The notes beneath the pieces are model-generated. The model made no database searches. It was not told the DNA's origin and saw only the letters and a list, made by a program, of their open reading frames with translations. A stretch of 64,000 bases of DNA from Asaia lannensis NBRC 102526 (GTDB lineage: Bacteria > Pseudomonadota > Alphaproteobacteria > Acetobacterales > Acetobacteraceae): assembly GCF_024054035.1 (NCBI RefSeq), contig NZ_JAMXQU010000002.1:62001-126000 (forward strand), read 5' to 3'. Below, piece after piece: positions 27,191 through 37,065 of the stretch. A program made the position numbers and the translations under genes. The first letter of the stretch is position 1. Each line of letters begins with the position of its first letter.

Positions 27191-27900
27191 GATCGCTGTC
27201 CTGCCTCGTGTTCGATCAGATCCTGACGGATCTCTATCTCCAGATAGGGCAAACCGCCCCGTTCCGCATGATAGGGCACGGTATAATCCGATGTCGCCGT
27301 TAGCACATAGGGTTCATTATCGCCCACGCACAGATCGCCCTCGCTGCGCAGCAGGTCGAGCATGATACGGGCCGAGCGCGTATCGCGATGATGCAGGATG
27401 CCGACATGCCACGGGCGCGCAACCCCGTTCATGAGCGGGGTAAAGCTGTGCAGGGCTATCAAGGCAGTCGGCTGTCTGCGCGCCTCAAGCAGAGCCGCGA
27501 TCCGGTCGTGATAAGGACGGAGAATTTCGTTTTCACGACGTGCGCGGCAGGCCGCGCTGAGCGCCACATTGGCCGCGATCGTGGTCTTGTCTGACACGGA
27601 AGGGATCGAGGTAGGATGGCCGGGCGCGCGATTGCTGTCGATGACGAGGCGGGAATAGATCTGCTCGATCAGATCGGCGCCCAGAAGCGCCTGCAACTGC
27701 GCACCGACGCCATGAATGCCGATATCCCAGGCAATATGGCGCTCCCAATCGGCCTCCGGCACACCCAAGCGCCCCAGCGCACGCGGCACGGCACGGCCTG
27801 CATGGTCGCTCACCAGAACGAAGGGAGAAGCGGCCGTCGCCTGCATCACCCGATAGGGTGGCGGGTCCTGCGGGCCGAGAAGAGGGGTAAGCTCGCTCAT
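27127..27900 (-). CDS. N-formylglutamate amidohydrolase family protein
   Basis: A 257-residue FGase-family zinc amidohydrolase. Family segments are LVSDHAGRAVPRALGRLGV, HIAWDIGIHGVGAQL, YSRLVIDSNRAPGHPTSIPS and LIALHSFTPLMNG. In histidine degradation HutG of this type releases formate from N-formylglutamate, but no hut genes are near. In acetic acid bacteria and rhizobia such genes often stand alone, so the substrate is open. It precedes aroE, overlapping its likely start. Confidence 0.85.
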   Translation of the reverse strand: MSELTPLLGPQDPPPYRVMQATAASPFVLVSDHAGRAVPRALGRLGVPEADWERHIAWDIGIHGVGAQLQALLGADLIEQIYSRLVIDSNRAPGHPTSIPSVSDKTTIAANVALSAACRARRENEILRPYHDRIAALLEARRQPTALIALHSFTPLMNGVARPWHVGILHHRDTRSARIMLDLLRSEGDLCVGDNEPYVLTATSDYTVPYHAERGGLPYLEIEIRQDLIEHEAGQRSWAQRLARLLPLYWNAISAGH

Positions 27901-27960
27901 GAATTGCGCGCACCTTGCTGACTGACTAGGTTAGCGCAGCTTGACCACAATCCCTATGCC

Positions 27961-29417
<1,457 letters not shown>

Positions 29418-29421
<4 letters not shown>

Positions 29422-29555
29422 AGACCCCTGCCCGTCTGCTCTGCCTGCTTGTGATCGGCAGCGTCATGCTGACCGCCTGCGGCAAAAAGGGTGCCCCCCA
29501 CGCGCCCGGTCCGGCCAGCAAGATCACCTATCCGCATAGTTACCCGCCGGAATAG
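29418..29555 (+). CDS. lptM: LptM-like small lipoprotein, 45 aa
   Basis: A 45-residue lipoprotein gene too short for routine callers. The ATG overlaps the argH stop (ATGA). A basic start (MKTPAR), hydrophobic core and lipobox LTAC lead to CGKKGAP, then a Pro-rich tail ending YPPE. This is the LptM/YifL pattern (Cys-Gly-x-Lys-Gly-x). LptM supports oxidative maturation of the LPS transporter LptD in E. coli. In many alphaproteobacteria it sits between argH and lysA; here lysA is 9 kb further on. Family is assigned from pattern and position. Confidence 0.75.
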
Positions 29556-29559
29556 CCGG

Positions 29560-30381
29560 TCAGCCGCCAATCGAGGCCCGCGCGAGCGCGATAATCTCGC
29601 GCGGGCTCATGCCTTTTTCCCTGAGCGCACGCAAACTCTCCGCCCCGTCGCGCTTCGAGAGTTTACGCCCCGCTTCGTCACATATCAGCCCATGATGCGC
29701 ATAAAGCGGCTCCGGATAGCGCAGGAGCGCCTGAAGCACGCGATGCACGGCTGTTGCATCGAACAGGTCCTGCCCCCGGGTAACAAGCGTCACACCCTGT
29801 CGGGCATCGTCGCAGGTCACGCATAGATGGTAGGAAACACCATTATCGCGCCTGCCGATCACCACATCGCCAAATGCTGCGGCATCTCCTTCAACAACGC
29901 GACCATCCAGCTCGGTCCAGGCTGGGGCACCGCCCAGACGATCCAGCGCCTTTTTCATATCGAGGCGCCAGACATAAGGGCGCGCCCCATCGACGTGACG
30001 TCCCCTGCACGCCCCTCCATAGATAGCGCTGCCGTCAGGCGCGCGCCCCAAGGCATTTGCCTGAACCTGGGCGCGCGAGCAGGCGCAGCGGTAAAGCAGC
30101 CCCATGGCATGAAGCCGCTCGCGCTGCTCACGGTAAAAAGACAGATGATCGGACTGGCGCAGGACCGGCGTCGCACTCTCGAAGCCAAGCCAGTGGAGAT
30201 CGTCACGCAGGGCCTGCTCGTAGACCGGCAGACAGCGTTGCGGGTCGATATCCTCGATACGGATGAGGAACGCCCCTTTTGGGCCCGCGCAGTCTCGCGC
30301 ATGACAGGCCGAGGCGACATGACCGAGATGCAGGTAGCCGGTCGGGCTCGGCGCGAAACGTGTACGAAATCCTGTCATCAA
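29560..30381 (-). CDS. gluQ: glutamyl-Q tRNA(Asp) synthetase
   Basis: GluQ-RS glutamylates queuosine in tRNA-Asp. The 273-residue product is a truncated GluRS: it has the nucleotide-binding RFAPSPTGYLHLGH (HIGH-like) and KLSKRDGAE (KMSKS-like) motifs but no anticodon-binding domain. A zinc-binding group is visible as RCACSRAQ followed by YGGACRGR. It converges on the lptM-like gene with a 4-base gap. Confidence 0.95.
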   Translation of the reverse strand: MMTGFRTRFAPSPTGYLHLGHVASACHARDCAGPKGAFLIRIEDIDPQRCLPVYEQALRDDLHWLGFESATPVLRQSDHLSFYREQRERLHAMGLLYRCACSRAQVQANALGRAPDGSAIYGGACRGRHVDGARPYVWRLDMKKALDRLGGAPAWTELDGRVVEGDAAAFGDVVIGRRDNGVSYHLCVTCDDARQGVTLVTRGQDLFDATAVHRVLQALLRYPEPLYAHHGLICDEAGRKLSKRDGAESLRALREKGMSPREIIALARASIGG

Positions 30382-30516
30382 ACCTTAGCTTGCCCTGATC
30401 ACCCAAAGCTGAAATAGTCGAAGCCATCAGACAGACGGCGCGTATCTATAGGCGCTGGTTTTCCGTCGCGCTTGAGATAATCCGATCGTGCCGCCCTGTA
30501 AAAGAGGATGCGATCG

Positions 30517-31080
30517 ATGCTTGCCAGCGCCCAGCATTTCCCCGCCCTTGTATTGAATGCGGATTTTCGTCCGCTTTCATATTTCCCGCTTTCGCTATGG
30601 TCCTGGCAGGAAAGCGTCAAGGCGGTGTTTCTCGACCGCGTGTCGGTTCTAAGCGAATATGATGACATCGAGGTTCACTCACCGAGCTGCGTCATGCGCG
30701 TGCCCAGCGTCATTGCGCTCAAGGAATATATTCCGACAGCACGGCGGCCTGCCTTCACGCGCTTCAACGTCTTTCTGCGCGACAATTTCTCCTGCCAGTA
30801 CTGCCATGACCGGTTGCCGACGCATGAACTGACATTCGATCATGTCATCCCACGCGCCAAGGGCGGACGCACCACGTGGGAGAACGTCGTGACGGCGTGC
30901 AGCCCCTGCAACCTGATCAAGGGCTCCAAACTTCCTGCGGAGATCGGCATGCATCCACGCATCAGGCCCGTGCAGCCCTCAACACGGCGCCTGCAGGAAA
31001 ACGGTCGCAGCTTTCCGCCCAACTACCTGCATGAAAGCTGGCGCGACTATCTGTACTGGGACAGCGAACTGGAGGGCTGA
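30517..31080 (+). CDS. HNH endonuclease domain protein
   Basis: A 187-residue HNH protein. The core is CQYCHDRLPTHELTFDHVIPRAKGG, then a W-x-N and CSPCNLIKG, so both zinc CxxC pairs and the catalytic DH are present. The first 60 residues (FPALVLNADFRPLSYFPLSLWSW) are typical of a widely conserved bacterial HNH group of unknown role, not a homing or phage enzyme. I use the ATG at 30517, 9 bases after AGAGG; the ATG at 30508 abuts that site. Neighbours give no clear hint of function. Confidence 0.85.
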   Translation: MLASAQHFPALVLNADFRPLSYFPLSLWSWQESVKAVFLDRVSVLSEYDDIEVHSPSCVMRVPSVIALKEYIPTARRPAFTRFNVFLRDNFSCQYCHDRLPTHELTFDHVIPRAKGGRTTWENVVTACSPCNLIKGSKLPAEIGMHPRIRPVQPSTRRLQENGRSFPPNYLHESWRDYLYWDSELEG

Positions 31081-31108
31081 CCCTCTCCTCCATCCGCCGC
31101 TCGGTCAA

Positions 31109-31471
31109 TCAGGCTTTCGAGGCGAAAAGCGCCTCGTAACGCTCGGGCTTGAAGCCCAGCGTGACCACGCCGTCACATACAAGAACAGGCCGCTTGATGA
31201 CGGTAGGATGCCCCAGCATGAGCGCGACTGCCTGCGCCTCTGTATCGATCTGCTTTTCAGCATCCGGGAGCTTGCGAAACGTCGTGCCAGATTTGTTGAG
31301 CAGCGCCTCCCATCCGGCGGATTTCACCCAAATCGCCAGATGGGAGGCGCTCAATCCATCCTTGCGAAGATCGTGATAGCGATAGGCAACCCCAACCCCT
31401 TCCAGCCAACGTCGTGCCTTACGCACCGTGTCGCAGGTGGTAATCCCATAAAGTATTAGAACGCTGCTCAC
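31109..31471 (-). CDS. ArsC/Spx (YffB-type) family protein
   Basis: A 120-residue thioredoxin-fold protein of the ArsC/Spx/YffB group, with the LYGITTCDTVRKARRWLE motif carrying the single active cysteine near residue 13 and a C-terminal RPVLVCDGVVTLGFKPERYE segment. YffB-type members are not proven arsenate reductases. Start is GTG at 31471 with GGAGG 7 bases upstream. The DNA immediately upstream changes to AT-rich island sequence, so the native promoter may have been replaced or moved. Confidence 0.85.
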   Translation of the reverse strand: MSSVLILYGITTCDTVRKARRWLEGVGVAYRYHDLRKDGLSASHLAIWVKSAGWEALLNKSGTTFRKLPDAEKQIDTEAQAVALMLGHPTVIKRPVLVCDGVVTLGFKPERYEALFASKA

Positions 31472-31622
31472 GTGTCATCCTCCACCCCTTAACCTCCCCA
31501 AATTTACCCATCATCATGTAGGATTTTGGAATGGCAATTCCTGCATCGTCCATTAAATTCTCATTGCTTTCAAGCAGCATATAAGGATCGAGATCGGCAT
31601 CGGGTAGATACTTGAAATGCAA
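31419..31622 (-). pseudogene. gene remnant, possible C-terminal piece of a Mu gp29-like (DUF935) portal protein
   Basis: A 67-codon open frame, preceded in frame by a stop two codons before its TTG, runs into the arsC-like gene. The first 50 residues look coding: F-K-Y-L-P-D-A-D-L-D, then an ESNENLMDDAGIAIPKSY segment. The layout resembles the end of DUF935 phage portal proteins (acidic D/E pairs, then L-x-x-x-G-hydrophobic-x-I/L-P-x-x-Y). The last 18 residues are only the arsC-like gene read in another frame. Treat as a broken fragment; the phage link is a weak inference. Confidence 0.3.
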
Positions 31623-31935
31623 ATGAGCCTATCACGACAATCAATATTGCCACAGCACTTTTTAGCCCCGAATGTTACCATTGAAAATCGACCTACGGAG
31701 TAATTATGTTCCACAAACAGAGCTTCGAGGCACCATGTTTCGCACAAAAATATATGAAAATTATACATAATATACGCTAGTTAATATTGACAAACATCCT
31801 CTGAGAAAAATTTTTACCGAACACGAATACTACATACACTCGCCACAACCGCCACCAAAAAATTCAGCCTCGACGATGAGAGAATCAGCGCCCCACCTTA
31901 AATACACACACAGATTACCAATAATTCGGAAGGTC
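31472..31935. other. AT-rich stretch without an intact gene
   Basis: Between the ArsC-like gene and the PLD-type gene the DNA is clearly AT-richer than the flanks. Apart from the remnant ending at 31622 I see only short unconvincing frames, several poly-A/T runs and no tRNA, repeat or clear promoter. It reads as decayed accessory DNA. Confidence 0.6.
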
Positions 31936-33252
31936 TTATTCACCAGAGATCCAGTGTTCCACATCGAATCCCAAGAAGCGGATACCGCGAATGGAACGGT
32001 TATTGAATGGTGGCCTTTTATTATCGCCCCAACCAAGTAATTCCATCACACAAGCTTCGCCAAAACCTTCGAGCTTATAACTGCCGTATATGCAATCATA
32101 AGCTCGTTCAATTGCATCCCCCGATCCAGAAAGGAGATATTTGATGGTTCGCACAACCTTTTCACGTGTATTTTTTCTCTGGAAGTCAAGACGCAAACGC
32201 TCAATTCCAGTTAAGTCCTCACCGATATCTCGGGGCGCAAATCGCAAACGATCATGAAAAGCATGACAACCGGCTAAGTATTCGAATATTTCATCAAAAT
32301 TCAAGTTATTCAACTTGTTTTGATCGCACAAATAAGTTCGAATATTTGATATATTTTCTATTTCCCTTGATGCATGATATGAATCACCTTTGATAATATC
32401 CTCTGCAGACTGCCATATCTGTACATATTCCGAGATTCGCCGCGCCCGAGCTTCGCGATGACGAAGTAAAGATATTTCGCGCCATCCATCACCTCCTCCC
32501 TGAGTTAGTCGTAGCCATCCAAGAAATCTCCCCATTTCGATTTGAGGATCCTGACCTATATACTCTGGCCGCCCGAACCCCGAGTGTTGGGCCACTTCTA
32601 GGATTTCATGATGAGCGGGCACCAAAATCTCATCGTACTTCCTCCGAAACTGTTGGATAAAATTTCTTTCTCTAGATTTTTTTTTGCTGCCTACGACAAT
32701 GCTCGTAGGATTAGCAGGATGGATATATTGCTGAATAAATTGCTCAAAAGCATTTTCATTCGTCGGCTTTGACGGCAAATTAAATGCTTTCTCGTATTCG
32801 TCGAGTACTTTCTCATTTAAAACATCCGCATCGTTCCACAGCTCATCAAACAGGCTAGGCAGTGTGGAAAAGGCCTCGTCTCGACCATGTTCTAATAAAA
32901 CAGAAAGCTCTCGATTTGCCTTCAATCCACTATCGGTAAGATTAGCTGAGCCGACCAATGCAACATTGTCTATTATATAAAGCTTTGTATGAAATTTTAC
33001 ATCTGTGAAATAACGAATTTTAACCAGAGGATTTTTAAACGCATCCCGGAGAGCTTGGGGCGTTGTGATCGGCGAGAACCTAACAATCAGCCGAACATCG
33101 CATCCTTTACTGGTAAGGGCAAGAATGGGTTCATTTGTGGTAAAGAACGGTGCGGCCAGCAGACCCAGTTTGGGCTCTTTTCCTGTGTTCAAGAAGAAAT
33201 TGAGCGTGAAGCCCGTGGCACTCGTATTCGCATATAGATTTGATAACACCAT
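31936..33252 (-). CDS. solitary phospholipase D-like (HKD) nuclease-type protein
   Basis: A 438-residue protein with one HKD motif: H-T-K-L-Y-I-I-D, then V-G-S-A-N-L-T about 10 residues on, at roughly residues 87-105. Single-HKD proteins usually act as dimeric nucleases or phosphodiesterases. The middle (KKKSRERNFIQQFRRKYDE and QGGGDGWREISLLRHRE) is unfamiliar. The C-terminus has LEGFGEACVMELLGW, like a helix-hairpin-helix DNA-binding turn. The ATG at 33252 has GGAGG 12 bases upstream; a TTG at 33303 is the alternative. Codon use is AT-rich, unlike the core genome, which points to horizontal transfer. A role in DNA defence is plausible but unproven; no methylase or helicase partner is present. 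Confidence 0.72.
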   Translation of the reverse strand: MVLSNLYANTSATGFTLNFFLNTGKEPKLGLLAAPFFTTNEPILALTSKGCDVRLIVRFSPITTPQALRDAFKNPLVKIRYFTDVKFHTKLYIIDNVALVGSANLTDSGLKANRELSVLLEHGRDEAFSTLPSLFDELWNDADVLNEKVLDEYEKAFNLPSKPTNENAFEQFIQQYIHPANPTSIVVGSKKKSRERNFIQQFRRKYDEILVPAHHEILEVAQHSGFGRPEYIGQDPQIEMGRFLGWLRLTQGGGDGWREISLLRHREARARRISEYVQIWQSAEDIIKGDSYHASREIENISNIRTYLCDQNKLNNLNFDEIFEYLAGCHAFHDRLRFAPRDIGEDLTGIERLRLDFQRKNTREKVVRTIKYLLSGSGDAIERAYDCIYGSYKLEGFGEACVMELLGWGDNKRPPFNNRSIRGIRFLGFDVEHWISGE

Positions 33253-33415
33253 TAGGAACTGAACCTCCGATAATTCGCCAATCTCACCCCTACAAATTAT
33301 CAACAGTCTAACGAAAAAGAGAATGTCTGATCACCATAACAAAGCGTTATATCGTTAACCCACGGTTTTGTGGCCGGTCACAATTCCACCGCGCGGATTC
33401 CCGTCTGGATGAACA

Positions 33416-33447
33416 AATAAATGAGAATATGGTAGCGCTTATTTATT
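33416..33447. other. imperfect inverted repeat upstream of the PLD-type gene
   Basis: AATAAATGAG (33416-33425) and CTTATTTATT (33438-33447) are inverted copies with one mismatch around a 12-base loop. It lies between the PLD-type gene start and the IS remnant and could be an operator, a terminator or chance in AT-rich DNA. Confidence 0.3.
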
Positions 33448-33505
33448 AAGCCATTGGTTTTTCTTTTTAGTAAATGACAACTATGAAGTGATTTGTCACC
33501 ATAAA

Positions 33506-34297
33506 TCAACTCAGAAGAAAGATGGATTTCTTATAGTCCACGCTGACAAAAGATCTGATCCAGTGTCTTACGGCGGCGAGATAGAGGAAACTCGTGAAAG
33601 ACAAGGCGGTCTTATCGTAGCGGATTGCGATACGACGCATCTGCTTGAGCCTGTTGAACATCCGCTCGACACGATTTCGGTCTTGATAGCGTTGCCAGTC
33701 TGTTTGCTGGGGAACCTTACTGCCTTTACGTGATGGAGTAACCGGCAGGATCCCGTGGATCACAAGCGCCTGACGGAAACAGCCGCTGTCATAGCCCCGA
33801 TCAGCCCGCATGGCCTGGGGTCTGGGATAGGCAACATCATCAGGGAGGCTCTGGCTTTGCAACCTAGGATCTGGTCTCGGGCAGGATAAAGCCGAAACGA
33901 CGTCCTTAATTGTCGCATCGAGCGTGGGTTTTGCTCGTGACGCCGCCGCGTGATCAACCAAACCCCTCCGAATGAGCCCCCCCTTTTTTTCCGCCAGTAA
34001 CTTAAGGATGGGCACGAATCACGGTGCTGTCGAGCATATGCTGCCAGTTATCGGTTAGCCCCAAGAGCTACTAGGGTTTGCAGCAGGACATCCCAGACAC
34101 CCTGTTCGGCCCAACGCCGAAACCGGAGTTCCATTTGCCGTGGCGCTCATGCATGTCGCGCCAAGAACAGCCTATGTGCAGAACATACAGCATGCCTTTT
34201 AGAAATTAGGCGGCTGTCTCCAGAGGGGCGGACCCAACGTCCACGCTGAGGCGGCAGAAGCCGACCAATCATGATCCGTCAGATCGCCTCGTGCCAT
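33506..34297 (-). pseudogene. IS5-family (IS427-group-like) transposase, multiply frameshifted
   Basis: The DDE transposase can be followed along the whole stretch but only by changing frame several times. The N-terminus starts at 34297 (MARGDLTDHDW), then in other frames LLPPQRGRW, GMLYVLHIGCSWRDMHERHGKWN, RRWAEQGVWDVLL and NWQHMLDSTVIRAH. The last part is a 169-codon open frame (33506-34015) with ADRGYDS, the RNRVERMFNRLKQMRRIAIRYDK signature and SFLYLAA. An A7G7 run on the coding strand (33977-33990) lies at one frame change. IS427-group elements can use slippery A-runs, but the other breaks and the stop codons show decay. Confidence 0.85.
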
Positions 34298-34327
34298 ACC
34301 CGTTCTCTCTGCCTGTTACTCCACAGG

Positions 34328-34347
34328 CAGGAATTGCAACAGGTCTC
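34328..34347 (-). repeat. probable terminal inverted repeat of the IS remnant (transposase 5' side)
   Basis: Read inward on the minus strand, this begins GAGACCTGTTGCAATTCC, the style of IS5/IS427-group ends, about 30 bases before the transposase start. I could not find the matching repeat beyond the other end (33300-33505), so the element seems truncated there. Confidence 0.45.
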
Positions 34348-34435
34348 GCCACTAACCGATAGGCGTTTTGTCAGTGTTATCTTGACGGCTGATAAGCTAA
34401 CGACGTCCCCTTACAGAAACCAGAGGGAAGGAGGT

Positions 34436-36031
34436 TTACTCCCACTCGATCGTGCCCGGCGGCTTGGACGTGATGTCGTAGGTGACGCGATTGACGCCAC
34501 GCACTTCGTTGACGATGCGTCCCGCCACGCGGTTCAGGAAGGCGAAGTCGAAGGGATAGACTTCTGCCGTCATGCCGTCCGTGCTGGTCACGGCGCGCAG
34601 GGCGCAGGCCTGATCGTAGGTGCGGCCATCGCCCATAACGCCGACGGTGCGCACAGGCAGAAGCACCGCAAATGCCTGCCAGATGGCATCGTAAAGTCCG
34701 GCATTACGGATTTCTTCGAGATAGATCGCATCGACCTTGCGCAGCAGGTCGAGCTTTTCGCGATCGATGGCACCCGGAATACGGATCGCCAGCCCCGGAC
34801 CGGGGAAAGGATGACGGCCCACAATGGCTTCGGGAATACCAAGCTCACGGCCAAGAGCGCGAACCTCGTCCTTGAACAGCTCGCGCAGCGGCTCGACGAG
34901 CTTCATGTTCATGCGCTCAGGCAGACCGCCCACGTTATGATGCGACTTGATCGTGACCGACGGGCCACCTGTAAAGCTGACCGATTCGATGACGTCAGGA
35001 TAGAGCGTCCCCTGTGCAAGGAACTGCGCTCCGCCGAGCTTGGTCGCTTCTTCCTCGAACACCTCGATAAACAGACGTCCGATGGTTTTGCGCTTCACTT
35101 CCGGGTCCGTGACGCCAGCCAATGCGTTCAGGAACAGATCGGATGCATCGCGATGGACGAGACGGATATTGAAGCGTCCACGGAAGGTCTTGACCACCTC
35201 ATCGGCTTCACCGGCACGCAGAATGCCCGGATCGACGAAAATGCAGGTCAGCTGATCGCCAATGGCATCATGAATCAGCTTGGCAGCCACGGAAGAATCC
35301 ACACCGCCCGAAAGACCGCAGATCACACGACCTGAACCGACCTGCTCGCGAATGCGCGCGATTTCGAGATCGCGGAACCCGGCCATGGTCCAGGTCCCCT
35401 TGCAGCCCGCAACATCATGCGTGAAGTTCTTGATCAGCGCCGCACCGTGCGGGGTATGGACGACCTCAGGATGGAACTGCACACCGTAAAGGCGACGGCC
35501 TTCATCGGCGATGATGGCGAACGGTGCACCTTCCGACCAGGCCACGGCGCGGAAGCCGGGGGGAAGCGCCGTTACGCGGTCGCCATGGCTCATCCAGACC
35601 TGTTCACGATGACCGCGCGACCACGCGCCACGGAACAGGGCACAATCTTCAGCGATTTCGATATGAGCGCGGCCGAACTCGCGATGCTCGTGCGTTTCGA
35701 CCTTTCCGCCCAGACGGGCACACATGGCCTGCTGACCGTAGCAGATACCGAGGACCGGCACGTTCAGATCGAACACGACCTCAGGGATCCGCGGGGCATT
35801 CTCATCATGAACGCTGGCCGGGCTACCGGAGAGGATAATGCCGCGCGGATGGAAACCACGGATCTTCTCTTCGGTTGCTGTGAAGGGCCAGATTTCGCAA
35901 TAGACGCCGCTCTCACGCACGCGTCGGGCAATGAGCTGCGTGACCTGGCTGCCGAAGTCGAGGATCAGGATACGATCCTCATGAAGCTGATGGTCGAGAT
36001 TATCGGCGTTCTGCGGGGCGGTTTCGGTCAT
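34436..36031 (-). CDS. guaA: GMP synthase (glutamine-hydrolysing)
   Basis: GuaA converts XMP to GMP. The 531-residue product has a class I glutaminase domain (nucleophile C97 in GICYGQQ, then [11 protein letters not shown]), an ATP pyrophosphatase domain with the PP-loop [13 protein letters not shown], and the C-terminal dimerisation domain ending KPPGTIEWE. The IS remnant and the AT-rich island lie immediately downstream, so the gene's native 3' neighbour may have changed. Confidence 0.97.
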   Translation of the reverse strand: MTETAPQNADNLDHQLHEDRILILDFGSQVTQLIARRVRESGVYCEIWPFTATEEKIRGFHPRGIILSGSPASVHDENAPRIPEVVFDLNVPVLGICYGQQAMCARLGGKVETHEHREFGRAHIEIAEDCALFRGAWSRGHREQVWMSHGDRVTALPPGFRAVAWSEGAPFAIIADEGRRLYGVQFHPEVVHTPHGAALIKNFTHDVAGCKGTWTMAGFRDLEIARIREQVGSGRVICGLSGGVDSSVAAKLIHDAIGDQLTCIFVDPGILRAGEADEVVKTFRGRFNIRLVHRDASDLFLNALAGVTDPEVKRKTIGRLFIEVFEEEATKLGGAQFLAQGTLYPDVIESVSFTGGPSVTIKSHHNVGGLPERMNMKLVEPLRELFKDEVRALGRELGIPEAIVGRHPFPGPGLAIRIPGAIDREKLDLLRKVDAIYLEEIRNAGLYDAIWQAFAVLLPVRTVGVMGDGRTYDQACALRAVTSTDGMTAEVYPFDFAFLNRVAGRIVNEVRGVNRVTYDITSKPPGTIEWE

Positions 36032-36163
36032 GGCGCTCTTTCATCACGTCGTGCATGGGCAAGTTCTGTGGGCATCGTATAGGATGTTCGCAGGGCAGCG
36101 TCATCCCAAAGCACCATCTGCCCCACGCAAAATGTCATCATTTCTTCACTCGGATAGAGAACC

Positions 36164-36565
36164 ATGCCCCATCTGCGCCCCTTACCACTCCCCTGTGCAG
36201 CTCTGGTCGGGTTTACCCTCGCCCTTGGAGCGTGCTCCTCCCCCGCTCCGCCAAGCAAGGATCCGGTCGGCATCTGGACCGGCGCATTGGTGACCGACCA
36301 GGGGAGCTGCCCGACCACCAACGATTCCACGCTGCAGATCGGCACTAAAGCCATCAGCTTCACGCCGGGGGACAATGCGCTCGTGCTTAAAGGTGCACGC
36401 GGCAACGACCCGCATCATTATCATGCGCAGCTCGATATGAAGGATGCCCAGCGCAAACCCTATAGTCTTGTGTTCAACGGCTACCCGGTGGGCAATGCCA
36501 TTGGCGGAATATACGGGTCGCCAACATGCCGCGCCCATATCGTTATGACGCGGCCAAATCATTGA
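36164..36565 (+). CDS. small hypothetical lipoprotein, 133 aa
   Basis: Family not recognised. A 133-residue lipoprotein: basic start, hydrophobic core and lipobox LGAC, giving a mature protein that begins CSSPAPPSKDPVGIWTGAL. The body is short, beta-rich looking, with two further cysteines (SCPTT and PTCRA) that could form a disulfide, and resembles small lipocalin-like or inhibitor-like lipoproteins in outline only. It lies divergent from guaA and before the tRNA pair. Confidence 0.65.
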   Translation: MPHLRPLPLPCAALVGFTLALGACSSPAPPSKDPVGIWTGALVTDQGSCPTTNDSTLQIGTKAISFTPGDNALVLKGARGNDPHHYHAQLDMKDAQRKPYSLVFNGYPVGNAIGGIYGSPTCRAHIVMTRPNH

Positions 36566-36588
36566 TTGAAAAAAATTCTTTTTCCCTC

Positions 36589-36617
36589 TTGCGGGGTTGG
36601 GAAACTCGCAGTAGAAC
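36589..36617 (+). promoter_or_regulatory. putative sigma70-type promoter of the tRNA-Arg genes
   Basis: TTGCGG (36589-36594) and TAGAAC (36612-36617) are spaced by 17 bases, and the first tRNA begins 13 bases after the -10 element. A T-rich tract precedes the -35. The fit is reasonable for an alphaproteobacterial housekeeping promoter. Confidence 0.5.
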
Positions 36618-36629
36618 CCGCCCCACGAC

Positions 36630-36706
36630 GCACCCGTAGCTCAATTGGATAGAGCACCAGACTACGAATCTGGGGGTTAGAGGTTCGAGTCCTTTCGGGT
36701 GCGCCA
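36630..36706 (+). tRNA. tRNA-Arg (anticodon ACG), copy 1
   Basis: A full cloverleaf of 77 bases with encoded CCA. The acceptor stem is GCACCCG with CGGGTGC, the D-arm has GCTC/GAGC, the anticodon stem is CCAGA/TCTGG with loop CTACGAA (anticodon ACG) and the T-loop is TTCGAGT. It should read CGN arginine codons after A34 deamination. Confidence 0.97.
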
Positions 36707-36738
36707 GTATACATCGTGATCGGTCAAACGATCACTAC

Positions 36739-36815
36739 GCACCCGTAGCTCAATTGGATAGAGCACCAGACTACGAATCTGGGGGTTAGAGGTTCGAGTC
36801 CTTTCGGGTGCGCCA
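36739..36815 (+). tRNA. tRNA-Arg (anticodon ACG), copy 2
   Basis: Identical over all 77 bases to copy 1, with a 32-base spacer between them. Both are probably transcribed from the promoter upstream of copy 1. Confidence 0.97.
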
Positions 36816-36912
36816 TATCTTCTCAAAATTTACTACGTTCAGTCATGCGGCCAAGCTTCTGGCGCACAGTGTTTCGTGCATGCTTTGCAACCTGTGGAAG
36901 TCACTCGCCGGT

Positions 36913-36938
36913 GGGCAGAGAATCCCGGTCATCTGCCC
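36913..36938 (+). other. stem-loop downstream of the tRNA pair
   Basis: GGGCAGA (36913-36919) pairs perfectly with TCTGCCC (36932-36938) and is followed at a short distance by GATTTATTCC. It could end the tRNA transcript. The rest of the 250 bases between the tRNA and the response regulator shows nothing I can name. Confidence 0.3.
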
Positions 36939-37065
36939 GGTCGATTTATTCCCAAGCCTTCACTTTTCCGCGCCGATGAAGCCCAACGCCCCACATCCCT
37001 CGCGAACCAGACGTCCGGCGCACAATGCCCCAAACACAACCTTGAAGCAGTTCGTCCGCCTGGGT

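Noticed and set aside
31117-31136. CGAGGCG/CGCCTCG hairpin as a terminator of the HNH gene
   Set aside because: It lies inside the last codons of the ArsC-like gene and has no T-run; likely a by-product of codon choice.
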